In this document: positions 10,268 to 23,600 of the stretch, piece by piece | Position numbering within the stretch: position 1 is the stretch's first letter | Layout: each line of letters begins with the position of its first letter | DNA from: Sordaria brevicollis | Lineage: Eukaryota; Ascomycota; Sordariomycetes; Sordariales; Sordariaceae | Length of the DNA: 64,000 nucleotides | Reading direction: 5' to 3' | Assembly: GCA_033439795.1 (NCBI GenBank) | Contig: JAUTDP010000007.1 | Coordinates: 2,108,001-2,172,000, forward strand | Translations under genes and position numbers: made by a program | Notes under the pieces: generated by a model | What the model saw: the letters and a program-made list of their open reading frames with translations, nothing else | Told to the model about the DNA's origin: nothing | Database searches by the model: none

Positions 10268-12698
10268 GGCTCGAGGGAAAGGAAAAAGATAGGGGGTAGC
10301 AGAGCCTATAGCCTAGCAGTGCCTGGCGTGCCTGGCATGCGCTGCCCGGACAATCAATTGTTGTTGTGGATCCCTTTCCAGGGCACCGGACCGTCACCGC
10401 TTGAGCCTGAGCGTGGGAACCAGGGTGTGTTTTGACCAGGGTGCGAGTCTGGTTAGAACGAACACTAGGCAGCGAAGGCAAGGGCTGGCCGGACTGTCTT
10501 GGACGGGCGGGAATGCTTTGCTTTGTGTTGCTTGTCGAGGCGGGGAATGGTGTGGTTTTTGAGGTCCGTTCTGTCGTAGGGCTACCTAAAAAAACGGTAG
10601 ACTTGTAGCGCCAGATTATATAGAGGTTATGCACCAGTGGTGACTACGGTCGTCGATTTGCAGATGTTTGATGCTGGCAAAGCGGTCACAGCTGATAGCC
10701 AACGTCTGATATCTGTCCGTCGTCTGAAGTCTCGGAAATGCAAGGGCTCCGGACTTGAGTGTTTCGGTCCTGGGTCGGATTCGCTGACGGATCCCGTGTG
10801 AAGGGACGCAGGGTCGAAAAGAGGTGGAGGTGTGCGAAACTGAAGGAAACTCCGACTACCACGGCCGAAAACGCTCGAGGGGCACACTAGGGTAGCTAGG
10901 TGGACAATTGTATGGTTAAGAAGTTTGCTGTATAGACATGGAAAGCCCTTGTTTGGTCAGCAAGCGGAACAATTGCGAGCTGTCAGTATAGACAGGGTGT
11001 GATGGATGAGGAGAAGGATGGAAAATTGAGAAAGAGGAGAAGAAGAAAAAGAATTAAGCAGAAGAATCTCGGGCAGGAGTAGATTTGGGGGGCGCCGCAT
11101 CGAGTTACTACGACGGGATAGTAAGGTACAACCTTAAGCAAAAAAGTTAAGCGCGCTGCCGCAGGAGTACTCCAGGTCCAGGCCCTGCTCCTCTCATTGG
11201 CAAATAAGCAACCGCTGGCCAGTCACTCGAACCTCTGAACCTGAGGGGACTCGGTCGCCTTCGACCAACATGACCTCTTCATTTTGCTGCGCGAGCTGCG
11301 CTATCCCGTTGTAGACGATGGGATGGCAAATTAGAGGTATTTGGGGGGAACAAGGTTACGGGGGGCCAAAGTCTACCTTGAGACGGATGACACCTCCCGT
11401 TGAACAATCGATGGGCAATCTGCAGAACACAGTTTTTCCTGTGCGTCAACCGGACATCGAGGCTCAACACTGAGAGTTTTTGACTTACACCCAGAATAAT
11501 CCTGAAATGAAACGTTTAACGTGCAAAGGCCATGCAATATAGCACGCGGGTAAAAGCGTCTATTGCACATGCTATATCTCATACGTGTGTCTCTATTGTT
11601 GGTTATCATATCTCAACGAAGAAAAACTTCCCACGAAACTCTCCAGAACCTCCCGTCCGAGCAGGGATGTCTATCATGTTCTGTGTCCACCATTGGATGT
11701 TCTCGATGCCTTCTATGTGAGTGATTGGCTCAGTGAGTGCGTCCCAAACAGCAACGTGGTACCCATGGAATTCTCATATAGACACTAGCTGTGAGCTGCG
11801 TCTTTCTCCATGTGAAATTCGAGAGAAAAAGTTTGGTTTTTATGATAAATAGATGCCATGTTTGCGTGGATGTGCGCACAGCTTGATGCGAGAACAAAAT
11901 CGAAACCCATGACCGAGGCTCGAGGGTTCGGTCTTTTGCAGTGCAAAAAAGTTCCTGCCCTGGGGATCGTCTGTGGTTCTGCAGCGCACATCCGCGGACC
12001 GCTGCAGACTCCATCTCTCGAGGTGGGGAAAGAAGCTGACGAGAACGGAAAGAGGGCAACGGGCTGCATGGCGCACGAGCCACCCACCATTTCACTCTGA
12101 AACACCGAAACCGTTCTAATTTTGGAAAGCGGTAAGACTGGGCACTAATCCGCGGCATGACCACCACTTGTCCCTCGCAGTCGGTAACCAAACAGATTTC
12201 TGTTCCCAATTCCACGCATCCCACTGCACTTTCACACCGTCCAAAACCTCCGATCCAGCAACAACTGGCGAACTGGTCTGGACTTCGACGACAACAGTTT
12301 TTGTGCTTCTATCAAGTCATACACGTGTGGTAGCAGGCTACCTCGACTAATTTAATCGCTGTCCGTGTTGCGCTTTGCGCTCAGCTGAAGCTTGAAAGGT
12401 AATTGACGCGCTCTTTTCTTTCCCCGCTCCTCCCCCTCAATTTCTCTTTTCTTTATGATGATCTCTTTATTGGAGCTGTCTGTAGCCTGCTATGTCTGGC
12501 GTTTGATGACAAACTTTTACATACGCTTTTTTATCTGATGTATACCGAGGACGACGACTACTTTTTGCACTTCCCACGTCCGTCTTGCGGAAGGAGAATG
12601 GAATAACTAACATTGGTATCCTGTTCCTTCTAGGTCTCTCCAACCGAGCATGCCCCATCTACTACAACAATAATAGGTCATCTCTGTAACTGCCAAAC
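10268..12698. other. long divergent intergenic region, no gene supported
   Basis: About 2.4 kb between the SH3 gene (left) and SSU72 (right), which are transcribed away from each other. It holds several ORFs up to 242 codons with no domain, codon bias or splice support. Pyrimidine-rich tracts near 12415-12450 directly upstream of SSU72 fit a promoter/leader. I see no RNA gene. Confidence 0.45.
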
Positions 12699-13577
12699 AT
12701 GTCTACTGCCATTGACACCGCAAGCGGTGCTGCGAGCTCCTCGAAGCCGGACCAACAAAATGGGCAGAACGGGCAGAACGGTGGGCGTGAAGATACTGGC
12801 GGCTTCAAGCTAAAGTTTTGCACCGTCTGCGCCAGTAACCAAAATCGGTAAGCAACACTTTATGCATGGTATCGCAACTCGACTGAACAAACCTCCGTCT
12901 AACCCTTACCCAGCTCTATGGAAGGCCACTTGCGATTATCTCTTGCAAATTACCCCGTGATATCATTTGGTACAGGCTCTCTTGTCCGGCTCCCTGGCCC
13001 GTCCATCACACAGCCCAATGTCTACAAGTTCAACGAAACTTCCTATGATAGTATCTATAAGGAGTTGGAGGCAAAGGACCCTAGGTTGTACAAGGCAAAT
13101 GGACTGCTGAACATGCTTGGAAGAAACCGCCAGGTCAAGTGGGGTCCCGAGCGTTGGCAAGATTGGCAGATTGGAATGCCTAGAGCCACTGGCAAGCATA
13201 AGGATGACAAGGGAGCCGATGGCATGGAGAGCGGCGTAGCTGATGTTGTCATCACATGTGAGGAACGCTGCTGGGATGCCGTGGTTGATGATCTCCTGAA
13301 CCGTGGATCGCCGCTGAACAGACCCGTTCATGTCATCAACATCGATATCAAGGATAACCATGAAGAGGCTTCCGTTGGAGGGCGAGCCATTGTTGATTTG
13401 GCAGACTCGCTCAACAAGATTGCTGCCGAGGAACGGGAGAAGGTTGGCGCTTCTGCCTTTGACTCGGGAAGCGTAGGCGCCAGGTCGGGATTCGACGAGC
13501 GCGTACCAGACGTCCTGGCCGAGTGGCAGGAAAGGTGGCCGAATCTTCCTGCGACATGGACTTTGGCTTGGTTCTAA
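12699..13577 (+). CDS. SSU72: Ssu72-type RNA polymerase II CTD phosphatase
   Basis: Two exons, 12699-12847 and 12914-13577, give 270 aa. Removes phosphate from Ser5/Ser7 of the RNA polymerase II C-terminal repeat and works in the cleavage/polyadenylation complex in the nucleus. The catalytic P-loop C-x5-R-S is visible as CASNQNRSMEGH at about residues 44-55. The 66-nt intron falls inside the codon of the catalytic arginine (CG|C), so the active site exists only after splicing. Further family blocks: [56 protein letters not shown] and [19 protein letters not shown], which carries the C-terminal aspartate region. The N terminus (about 30 residues, Ser/Asn/Gly-rich) extends beyond the yeast protein. 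The tail ends [13 protein letters not shown]. Confidence 0.95.
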
Positions 13578-16500
13578 GCATTGAAATTGGCGTATTGCTT
13601 GGGTTCGTTGCATCGTAAGGCGTTGGACGGTCTTCTTTTTTGGTGCCTGGCAGACCCTACTGCGACTACGGACAGGGATATATTTTATCGGGGGGTTCAC
13701 GAATGATGACTACGGAACACGGACAGACAACACGGTTTGCCGTCACAGATAATGATGATTTGGTCTCACGGTCACAAAGAAAACAAATCTATCGATTTCC
13801 TCAATCTACAAATCTTCCCTTTCCAACTCAACTCGTTGCGTCACGAAACCCTATCTCTTGGATGCTCGAAGATGGAAGCTCATCAACCTCTCTGACACCC
13901 TGCATGGTACCCCAGAAGATTGCTAAGATGACGTGCCATCAGCTGCCAACACAAACAAATCTGGATACGAAGAAAAAGAATCTAGAAGACTTGTAAGATC
14001 TGGGGTACCGTACGGCTGCCGGCGTCTAGAAAATATCGGATCGTGCAGAACCGGCCGTGCCCCAGGCCCAAAAATGCAACCAGACGCGAGGGGTCCAAGA
14101 TGAAATAAAATTAAGCCCAAGACCATCATTGGATAAAAGAAAGATCATTAAGGTTGCTGCTAATGCAGGCTCGTCACTTTGTTCATGTTGGTAAACTTTG
14201 GGACGTGAGCGGGAGTGCCCGAGGCCGAGGTGGCATTTTGATGTGAGATGTCGATACTATTATCGGACTCAAAACAAGCATTTTGCATCTTTGATCTTGA
14301 ACAGCACATCAAAGGCGCCGTTTCACACCAAGACACATCCATTTTGATCATCCACAACAGAGCTGATCAACCGTTTGACTAACATGAGAGATCTACCAGA
14401 CTACAGCATAGCAGAGATAACCAAGGAGTCTTGAAGTTGATGATCTCTCGTCAGAGAGAAAGACATTTCCTTCCTTCCTGGTATGCCATGTGAGAAGAAA
14501 GGGGAGGGGGGACCGGCCGGCCGGCCGGGTTTTCGGGTTGTTGTGTAGTCTTGTCTTGTCTCGCTAGATGGATGGGTTTAAATTGCTTTCCCTCCCATGG
14601 GGAACACGCTTCGCCTACAAAGTTGCCAGGCCGAGATTTGATATCCCACTTCCCACTGTACGCCCGTAGACAACGCGAAAATGAGGGGACCCGAGACCGA
14701 CGGACGGATGAAGGCTGGGCCTGGCCTGGCCTGTTCAGTCTACAATAAGTCTTTCCACTTCTACTTCCACGCTGTTGTTGCTCAGTTTCTTTGTCTGTCC
14801 CGGGCCCGGTTCTTTCGGCAACCTTTCTATCTCTTGTAGCTTATCTAAACAGTGTCCGCTTTGGATCTTTCTTTGTGCTTCGACATGGACTATATCATCC
14901 TCAACCACACAACGTAAAATCCAAAGAAGAGTGGTGTGACATTTCGTGGTATTGTGGACAATGGTGGAGTATGCCGAACCGTTCAATGGTCGTCCAAATA
15001 GACCACCATCTTAGATTATCTTTCCGTAACATTATTTCGCCCTGGGCCAGATGGAATCGATGCCACCCATATATCGTTTGGTTTGACTTGGCTCTGGGAA
15101 ATAACTCTCCGCGCCCTCCCACCTGACATCAGTCGTAATTACGCCGTAGAATATATAGACTGGCATGTGTAGTGATGAAGGAGGAAGAACAGTCAGCGGC
15201 CCAAGCACCCTCCAAATATCATATCCATCTCAGATCTAAATTGTGCCAGCTGGTTGGGGAAGTCTGGAAGAATCCGTACCTGCCGTAGCGCGCGACTAAT
15301 AACCTGGAGAGGTAGGGAAACCTCACCCCTGAACGCCTGCAGTAACGGGGTCAAGGTTGTCTCTGATTGGTCGAAGCGGCCACTCTATTCCTCATTGCGC
15401 TCAGGACCCCGGCGCTCTCACTTTCAGGAATAGAATCCATCCACTGTGCCTCCCACTGCTTCTCACTTTCCGTCCGTCTCTCACAGAGGATATCGTCCAC
15501 TTTTTGGAGGGGGCTTGTGAATGATCAGGGGCTTTGCTGGATTCGAACCCTGGGCGATTCGTGGGCTCTTCGTGGATTCTTCATTTCCAGTCCATTGTGC
15601 GCCCCGGAACACAGTGGAGGAGGAGCACCGTTCTCTCCAAAGATCTGTTGTGGTCACCTGCGTCCAGTGTATCTCATCGTGCGGAACCAGCTCAGCGAAA
15701 AAGCGAAGAGGAAAGGACGGCGACGACGGGAGCGAGCAAAAATTCTGATCTCTCGTCCTGAGACCACGACAATTCCGCCATTGAGATTCCCGTCATCTAC
15801 CTACCGTCTGAGATCTGGGACGCCATCTAAAGCCTACCCGACGCTACAGCTAGAGGTACAAGCTGCGCTCTCTGATTTAAAGTGGCACCAACAAGAAAAG
15901 CCAAGACGCCGTCCACTCGCCGTCCACGCTTTCGGTAGACCCCCCGCCAAGCCGAACGTTAACCTTGAGGGCTACCTCTAGCCTCTGCTCAGTAAACTGT
16001 CTGAAGCGAAGGTTTCCCCCAAAAGATCCCCACGATCTAATCATCCGAAGAAAGGGCACCTGGAAACACCGATACGAGTCAAGTCGTCTTCCGGTCCATC
16101 CATCTTGAGACGAACCTCTCATCATTCAAACTCCCCAATCCGTCATCGGCAACCGGAATCGCCACTCTTTTTGGCGACATCGCGCAGGGCCATCGCATAA
16201 AGTGTATGTTACTGGTAGTGTACCACCACCCCTGTTCATGCTCCCGCTCCCTTTGTCCCCCTTCCCTTTCCTTTTGCGCCTCCAAAAGGGGAATTCAAAA
16301 AGTTGACCAATATGCGTTTCATGCTTCCATAGTAACACATACCATAGACGGTCCAGCACCAGAAACACCCGCGAGACCCTTCTCCTGTCCAGGGCGCACA
16401 GCATATGCTCTATTCGTCCCAATACCGCCTTTGCGACACTCCGCGTCTCCTGGTATCCCGTACCTCTACTTGCTGAGACACCGCGAACCATCCACGAACC

Positions 16501-16644
16501 GGTTACCTGCGCCTTCCCTAGGGACAAGACCCGGGTCGACGACGACACAATCGCATTAAGCCCTCCATTGTCGACTGCGCATCACGAACCATTATCCAAT
16601 TGCGTCCGACTGGTCGAATTGGAAGCGGGCGGTGAACCAAGACC
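13578..16644. other. 3 kb intergenic region upstream of SPA2
   Basis: No gene supported. ORFs at 15367-15981 (204 codons) and smaller ones have no domain, and the longest appears to lack convincing initiation. A palindromic GGCC run (about 14513-14528) and a tRNA T-loop-like string near 15540 are the only distinctive sequences. The last 500-1000 bases may be the 5' leader of SPA2. Confidence 0.45.
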
Positions 16645-19408
16645 ATGAATGTTCGCAATGCACCATTGTCACCAATTTCCCAAGGCGCCCCAAGCGACTG
16701 GAACTACCAACCGAACGATAACAACAATCTCGGACAATACAACACTCCCCCAGACTCTGCAAACCCGGCCGGCGCTATGAACGGCGGCTTCACCCCGATG
16801 CCTCAGAGCCCCAACGGGGCACCCTCTCCTCCACCGTCCGTTGGCCGATCAAGCACCGGCATGTATGCGAGGAGCGAAAAGAGCCAAAGCCAGCAGGGGG
16901 AAAACCAAGAGTTGGTTCTGTCTGATCACTACATCTCGCTCAAGCGGTACCTTTCAGCCACCTCGCGCGACGGCAACCCGAAACCGCCGCCGAACAAGGC
17001 CCGCGACAAGCTGCAACGCCTTACTGGGGTGCAGTTTCTCGAACTCAGTACCGATGTTTACGACGAACTGAAGCGCCGCGAACAAGTGGCCCGAAGAGGA
17101 CCCAATGCTCCTCCAGAGACGGCTCCTCCAGACTATTTGTTGCCCGAGGATAACTTCCACCCGAAACGGAATCAAGCCCGTCAAAAGTTGTCGTCCCTAG
17201 GTCCTCCTAGGTTTCGTGATCTCGCCACCGATGTCTTCTGCGAGTTGGAGAGGCGATATCCTAACTTTGCCAATCTTGAGATGCCTCTCAATGCGAGCCC
17301 GATTGCGATGCGCGGTCCACCAAGCCGCTCAGGGACACCAGTCAACGGAATGGGCGGCTTCCCTCCCAGAGGGCAAAGTCGCAGACGTCCTTCGGAAGCG
17401 AGCTCGGTACGGAGTGCGCGGAGTGGTCCCCCAATGCCACCCATGATGAACGGCGGATACGGTGTTCCCCCATCTCCCGGGCTACCGCCGAATGGCGATT
17501 ACAGCCGGCCGATGCCGAAGCAGTTCCAGAGCAACACGATAGTTCCGAACAAGAGTACCATGGTCGAGGAGGACGATGAGGGCAACCCCATGAGTCCCGG
17601 TCAAGGCGGAGATATGTATGGCAATGGCAGGAGGTCTATGGGCCAGACGTCCGAGGTTAGTGTTCGTGCTTGGTTCCGAAATGGCTATCATGCGCTGACT
17701 TTTTGACACGATACAGGCCGACAAGAAGCTTATTCAGGACTACGAAAACCAGGTTAGAGAGCTTCAGGAAAAGGTTGACAACATGGAGATGGAAATGAGG
17801 AAGAAGGACGAAGAGCTGAGCAACATGCAATCCAACAATGACGACAAGAGAGAATGGGACGAAACTAGGCAAAGCTTGGAAACAAGACTAGCAGAGGCCC
17901 AAGAATTGAACGATTCATTGCAAAGGGAACTCGATCGCATCAGGGAGGAGCACGAAGACGAGACGAGGAAGCTCCGGGAAGAGCTCGAGGATGTTCGACA
18001 GTCAAATGGCTCTGGTGCAAGAGGAGGCGGCGATCTAGAACGGGAGAACGAGGAGCTGAGACAGTCGTTGCAAGAACAGCAGCAAATAACGGACGAGGTC
18101 CGTCGCGAGGCCCAGGAGTTTTTGCGCGAGATGAGGACATTGTCTCAGCAGAGCGGGGCTGCTTGGGAAAGGCAAACGGAGTTGGAGAGGACAATCGAAG
18201 GCTTGGAGAAGGAGGTCAAGGAATGGAGGAGCCGGTATGCACGCACCCAGACGCAGCTACGCACCATGCGTGATTCGTCAGAAGGCGTACCACTCGAGCA
18301 GAACGCCGGCAAGATCGTGCGGGAAAAGGGCTTCGTCGAAGATTCTGGGCTTGTGAAGGACCTTCATGTCACCAAGTTCCAAATCGCGATAGACGAACTC
18401 CTGCAGCGCGCTCGCAACGACAACCCTGAGCGCGTGATTGACTCTATGAAAGCAGTCGTGGTCAGTGTCCGCCGGATCGCTAAGGATATCGACGAACATC
18501 CACAGAACGAGAGCATCATCCAGGAGAAGGCCAAACTGAAGGCCCGAGTATCATCGACCGCCAACAACCTGATCACCGCGTCCAAGAACTTTGCCAGCTC
18601 AGCGGGAATTTCTCCTGTGTCTCTGTTGGATGCAGCTGCATCTCACTTGGTTGCAGCAGTCATCGAGCTGCTCCGGGCCGCCAAAATCCGCACCACCCCT
18701 GCGGGTGAGTTGGAGGATGACGACGATGGGACAGTGACTCCCGTTGGCTCAGCCAGCTTTTTCTCTCCCCGCAATGGCCAGAGCCAGACCTCCAGCGTTG
18801 GCTCTGCTCATGAGGTGCTCGCTCAACAACAACCGCCAGCCTTCCAAGGGCTAGGAGGAGCTGGAGGCAACAGCAGGATTAGTGTCGACTCGTCTGCCTA
18901 CAGCAGCGCCAACTCGCCGCGCGAATCCTACGCCAACAACAACAGCCAACCCTCGGCTCCGGATCCCCGCCGGGTCGAGGACCTCAAGTTCTACCTTCAG
19001 GATCGCACCTCGGTCATGGTTGAGACCATCCAGAACCTGGTCCAGCTGATCCGCAGCGACGCCAACATCAACCAGGTGAGCGGCGAGATCGCCATCATCA
19101 CCGACGTGGTTACCAAGGTGGTGGCCGAGACAGACGCGTGCTTCGGCAACAGCGGCGCCATGAGCAACACAGTCGTCGACCTCGTGCGCAGGCTGAGCAA
19201 CTGCCGCAATCGCCTCAACGAGGCCGGCCAGCGCGGCATCGAGCTCGACGCCCAGGGTAGCCACCCTACCAGTCGCGAGTGGCGCATGTGGACGCAGACG
19301 CTCCCGCCCATTGCGTTCGAGCTCGCGAGGGAGACCAAGGAGCTCGTCCAGCAGGTGGATCGGTTGGCGGCTGCCGGTATGAATGATGGCGCTGATGACT
19401 TTGCATGA
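16645..19408 (+). CDS. SPA2: Spa2-family polarity scaffold (Spa2 homology domain protein)
   Basis: Two exons, 16645-17655 and 17717-19408, give 900 aa. A polarisome scaffold at hyphal tips that holds formin and MAPK-module proteins. Two tandem SHD repeats are clear: RDKLQRLTGVQFLELSTDVY at about residues 120-140 and RQKLSSLGPPRFRDLATDVF about 178-197, each followed by an EL-R-R segment. A Pro/Ser/Gly-rich disordered part follows (about 205-335). After the 61-nt intron comes a long coiled coil (about 340-545, starting ADKKLIQDYENQVRELQEKV). A conserved C-terminal helical region (about 552-665) contains FQIAIDELLQRARNDNPERV and NLITASKNFASS. A last helical region (about 775-890) ends in GMNDGADDFA. 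The 60-base readable extension past 17655 is intronic. It faces the IQGAP gene tail to tail; both act in polarised growth and cytokinesis, but nothing shows co-regulation. Confidence 0.93.
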
Positions 19409-20634
19409 TCATAAAAAAAGAGCATAAACAAAAACACTTCGACGGATCAATCGATTGACATGAAGTCAAGAATCGCGGCATTCTCTTCTTCGCCTTATTC
19501 TATTACTTGCTTCTTTTCTTTTTCTTCACCTTCTGAGTTCGGACTGGAATAGTCCTAATTGGTCATTTATCATCATCACTCCTTGGTGTATGCATTGGAT
19601 GGATGGATGGATGGATACCTTCAGGCGTGTTGTATATCCTGGTTGTTGTTGTATAGCTTGGTGTACGTTTGGTTTCAAGCTCTGTGAATAAAGAGGATAG
19701 TGCCATCTCGCTTGTGTCGATGGACAGCAGACAGCTGGATGCATGTTGGCATATTGGAATGTTTGGTGTGGAGGTGTTGTCAGAGACTGAGGCGGAGGCG
19801 GGAGGGGAGAGAGACTTTTAACGTAATGTTTATCTCTAGTGTTTGATTATTCTTAACTGTTCTTCTTCTTGTTCCCCATTTTATCTGCTTTGGTTCTCCA
19901 CTTGGTTATTTATCTTCTTCTTGTTTCTGGCACTTGCCACCTCCTCGTTTCGTTCCCGGTACTGTTGTTGTGCTTGTATATACGTTCACTTTTCCTCGAC
20001 ACATCCACTTCATCATTCACTTCCCCCTTTTAGCCTCTATTTCAACACTCACTGATTTTCAATGCCTGTAAGGTTTGTTTAAAAAAAAGAGAGAGAGAGC
20101 AGGGAGGAACCTTGAGTTGCAGAAAGGAAGCAGAGTAGAAGGAAGAGTTGGGTAAAGCCAGGAGAAGAACTGATAGATACCATGCAAATACCATATCAAT
20201 GACTGCACCATCAACCAATAGAATGTATAAAATGAGATTTGATACACCTTGGTTGTCAACACCTTGCTACCGTGAATTGTGAACACTTGAAGACGAAGAA
20301 GATGAATTATAACCTAGGCTACAATGAAACAACAAAGTAAAAGTGCCCAATAAAGTTCTTGGTGGTATCAATCAAAAAGCTCACAACCAACTTTCTCGCA
20401 TCTAATAACAAAACCAATCAACAATGAAAAGATGCTGTTCCCCAGAAACCCGTTTGTCCGTCCATCCGTCCATGCATTCCTCAAATGCAACGCGAAAGAC
20501 TGAGCCTTTGCAAGCTAGCCAGCCCAGCCGGCCTAGATAGATAGATAAGATGCATACAATGCCCTCTCTTCCCTCTCCCTTCTTCTCCCCGAAACCCTCC
20601 TCAACATCTTTTCTCTCTCTTCTTCTTAGACTCC
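19409..20634. other. intergenic between convergent SPA2 and IQGAP genes
   Basis: Tail-to-tail spacer with T-rich and microsatellite-like sequence, including five GGAT units near 19597-19616, a TTC/TTCT-rich stretch at 19860-19930 and GATA units near 20536-20548. It should hold the 3' UTRs and polyadenylation sites of both neighbours. No gene seen. Confidence 0.5.
19597..19616. repeat. GGAT tetranucleotide microsatellite
   Basis: Five perfect GGAT units in the 3' flank of SPA2. A simple repeat, probably length-polymorphic between strains. A matching CCAT array lies at about 49073-49092. Confidence 0.85.
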
Positions 20635-23600
20635 TTACTGTGTCCGATAAAACTTCTTATACAACAAATGCAACAACAGATTAACATTCAGCCTCAGCTG
20701 CCCCTCAAACAGGTTCATGAACTGATGGGCCTCGAACTGCGCCTGCAGCAGGTCCTCAATGGGCACCAGAGCGCTGGCGCCCGGCATCTGGATGTGGCCG
20801 CGGCTGCCCTCCAAGCTGAAAATGCCGACCTCGTCGCACGAGATGGTGATGTTGATCTGGCCCCAGTCGCGCTCGGGGATACCGGTCCAGGAGACAAGCA
20901 CGCCCTTGTCGGACAGGGCGCGGGCCGAGTACTTGAAGGAGCCGAACTTGGGGACGCGGCCGGAGCGCTCGAGCTCACGCTGGTGGTTGTATTGCTTGGT
21001 GAAGGGGAGGAGGAAACGCTTCTTGCTGTAAGTGGGAAAAGAAAAGGGTTAGCGTAATTGCGAGAGGGAAAATGGTGGATGATGGCGGTGATATACATAC
21101 CCCTTCTTGTTCTGCAGCGTAGCCATGGCCTGTTCGATGTAATCATCGTAGCTCTTTCGCTGCTGCTCCAGATACTTCGCCTTCTCGTGCAGATTGCCGA
21201 GTGTCTGGCGGACACCCTCGAGTTCTCTCTGTCTCTGGACCCTTCTCCTGCTCTTGGTGCGAATATCCAACGCGATGGCGTTGAGGATATCTTGGTAGTA
21301 GTTTTGCTTGGAGATGCGGCCCATCTGCTCCAGCCTGAGGATGTTCTCGAGCGCTGTTCTCTTCAGGTCGTAGTAACTCATGCGCGTAACATCAATCATG
21401 TTCGCCTCGGAATAAGCGCCTCGGGTGCCCGAGTTGTCGCCAAAGTCTTCGTGCAGAACCGTCCTCCACTTCTGCTCATCTTCCGCGGTGATTGGCTTGA
21501 CAAGAATCTCAAGCAGGTTGTTACCCGTTTGCACCCGGATGATGTACAAAATGCACCTCTTGGTCTCCATGAAGAGGCCCTTAGTCTCGGCTTCTGGATC
21601 CTCCATATCGTGCAGTTTGGGAGTCAGGAACAGCTGGATGTCGACAGACCCGCCCGCGGTCATCTCGTTCTCGTTATTCTTGGCGCTACCGAGATCTTGG
21701 ACGATCTCACGCAGCATGTCATCTCTGTTGGGGCAGAGGTAAGGCAGCTCGGAAGCAATGAGGTTATGGATGGAAAAGATATCGGCCATCTTGATGTACA
21801 GTGTTGGCTTGTTCTTGGCGTAGAGATCATTGAACTCGTCAATGTCAAAAGTCTTCTCAGCATCAGGTACATCGATGAGAGAATTGGTGATGTGCGCCAA
21901 CCGTTCGATCGATTCCGCGACAAAAGCATTGAGAGGCTGAAGGTAGATGTTCTCGCCGCCAAATGGTCTGCCTGATGCGATCTGGCCCAAGACCTTTGCA
22001 ACCTCGCCGAGGTTACGCTTCTGCAGAGGACTCATTTGCTTCTCTGTGACTCCATATGTTTCAGGTCCGACGAGAGCAGGTTGGAGATAGAAACGCCAGA
22101 GCCAGTTGCTTACAAGCTGAAGCAGATTCTGCGGGTGATCCCTTTGGAAATGCTGGCAGAGGGCTTCGTACGTTTGCCGACATACAAACCTCAATCCATA
22201 TGGCATGCGAGGAAGGAGGTCCTCCAGGGCAAGGAGGAACTGGTCGCAGATCTCTCGAAGATCGCGCAAGTGATCGATGAAGAGCTCTCTTGTTTCAGGG
22301 TCCTTGATGGCAACTTCACGAGGAACATCGAGCGGCCTTTGGCTGGGCCGACCAGTTCTCAACTCCTCATTGTTGATGGCAGACCGGTAGATCTGCATCG
22401 GGTCACTTTCAAGGTCCAGCGCAGGATCCTCGATGATGTTGTCTCTAATGAGGGGTCCCAAGAGATCCCTGAGGTACTTCCTATCGCGAGGAGAACGAGT
22501 GTAGTTCTGGAGCAGCTTAGTCCAGAAGAAATTGCCCCGCAAGTAATCCTGCAGAGCGGCGCAGCCGTCTACCTCTTCCCTTATTGACCTGGCGATAAGC
22601 TTCAGCAAGTAATATTCTTCTCTCCGCTTTTGCGCATAGCCGAACAGTCCCATCATCAAATGCTCGATCCGCTTGGCCTCCTTCTCCGATGTTCCTTGCT
22701 CGCGGATACGCCTGAAGAGCTTGGCAAGGTATTGGGGTTGTGTCTGGAGGGTGAAGAACAGCTGCTGGTAAGACTCGAGCTTCTTGCGGGAACTCTTGTT
22801 CAAAGCCTTGAGATCGAACTGGTTGGCATTCGAAATCACACTATTGGCAAGGAGGTTGTTTGCATGTCCACCATAGTTATGCTGATGCCTGACAACCTCA
22901 TCAAGGGTGATCTTGTTTTTGACGAGAAGGGCGATCTTGATGTCGAGTTGGTCGATGTACTGCTCTAGCATCTCGTTTTGCCGAACCTGCTGAACAACCG
23001 TCTTCCGGAGGCGTTCGAACTCTACTTCCTCGTTGAAGTCAAAGTCACTGTCGTTCAGAAGATGAACGAAGTTCTTGACAGCGTTGACCGGTGGGTTCTT
23101 TCCAGATGTCAAACTCTTGTAGGCTTCTCCCTGCAGCTTAGCGCGCACGAAACTCTGGATCTTGACGACCTTCTGCATGTTCTCCCGGAAGAAGCGCTTC
23201 TTCTCCTCGAACTTGGCCCTGACAACGAAAGCCTTGGCAGCAGCCTGGAACGCCGCCACAGACTCCTCGTTCTGTTCAAGTTCGTCCAACACCATGGCCA
23301 CATCGCTCCGAAGCAGCATAGCCCGAGCGAGGGCTTGCAGTTCGGTGATTTCCTCGGTATTGGCTGCGAGCTCATCCAACAAATCACCACACTCCTTACG
23401 ATAAAGGCATCCGCGGATGTATGATTGAAGGTCGATAATGCTCGGTGTCTGCTGGGTCAGAGCATCCAGATCGTCTGAGCACCTGGTACGTTCAAGCATA
23501 CCACGAATCATGGACTGAAGATCAATGATGGCTTCCTCCGTTTCGCCGATGCTCTCGAGTTGCTCTGAGATCTCCCTCCGCACTGCTGCTGCCCTAATGT

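Noticed and set aside
9906..10634. 242-codon minus-strand ORF
   Set aside because: Overlaps the SH3 gene in another frame; low complexity, no domain.
11730..12224. 164-codon minus-strand ORF in a long intergenic region
   Set aside because: No recognisable motif, and overlapping ORFs in two other frames are equally open.
15500..15620. tRNA-like string with GGTTCGAATCC on the minus strand
   Set aside because: T-stem does not pair (only two of five pairs) and no acceptor stem or anticodon arm could be built.
15367..15981. 204-codon ORF upstream of SPA2
   Set aside because: No domain or splice support; more likely leader or spacer sequence.
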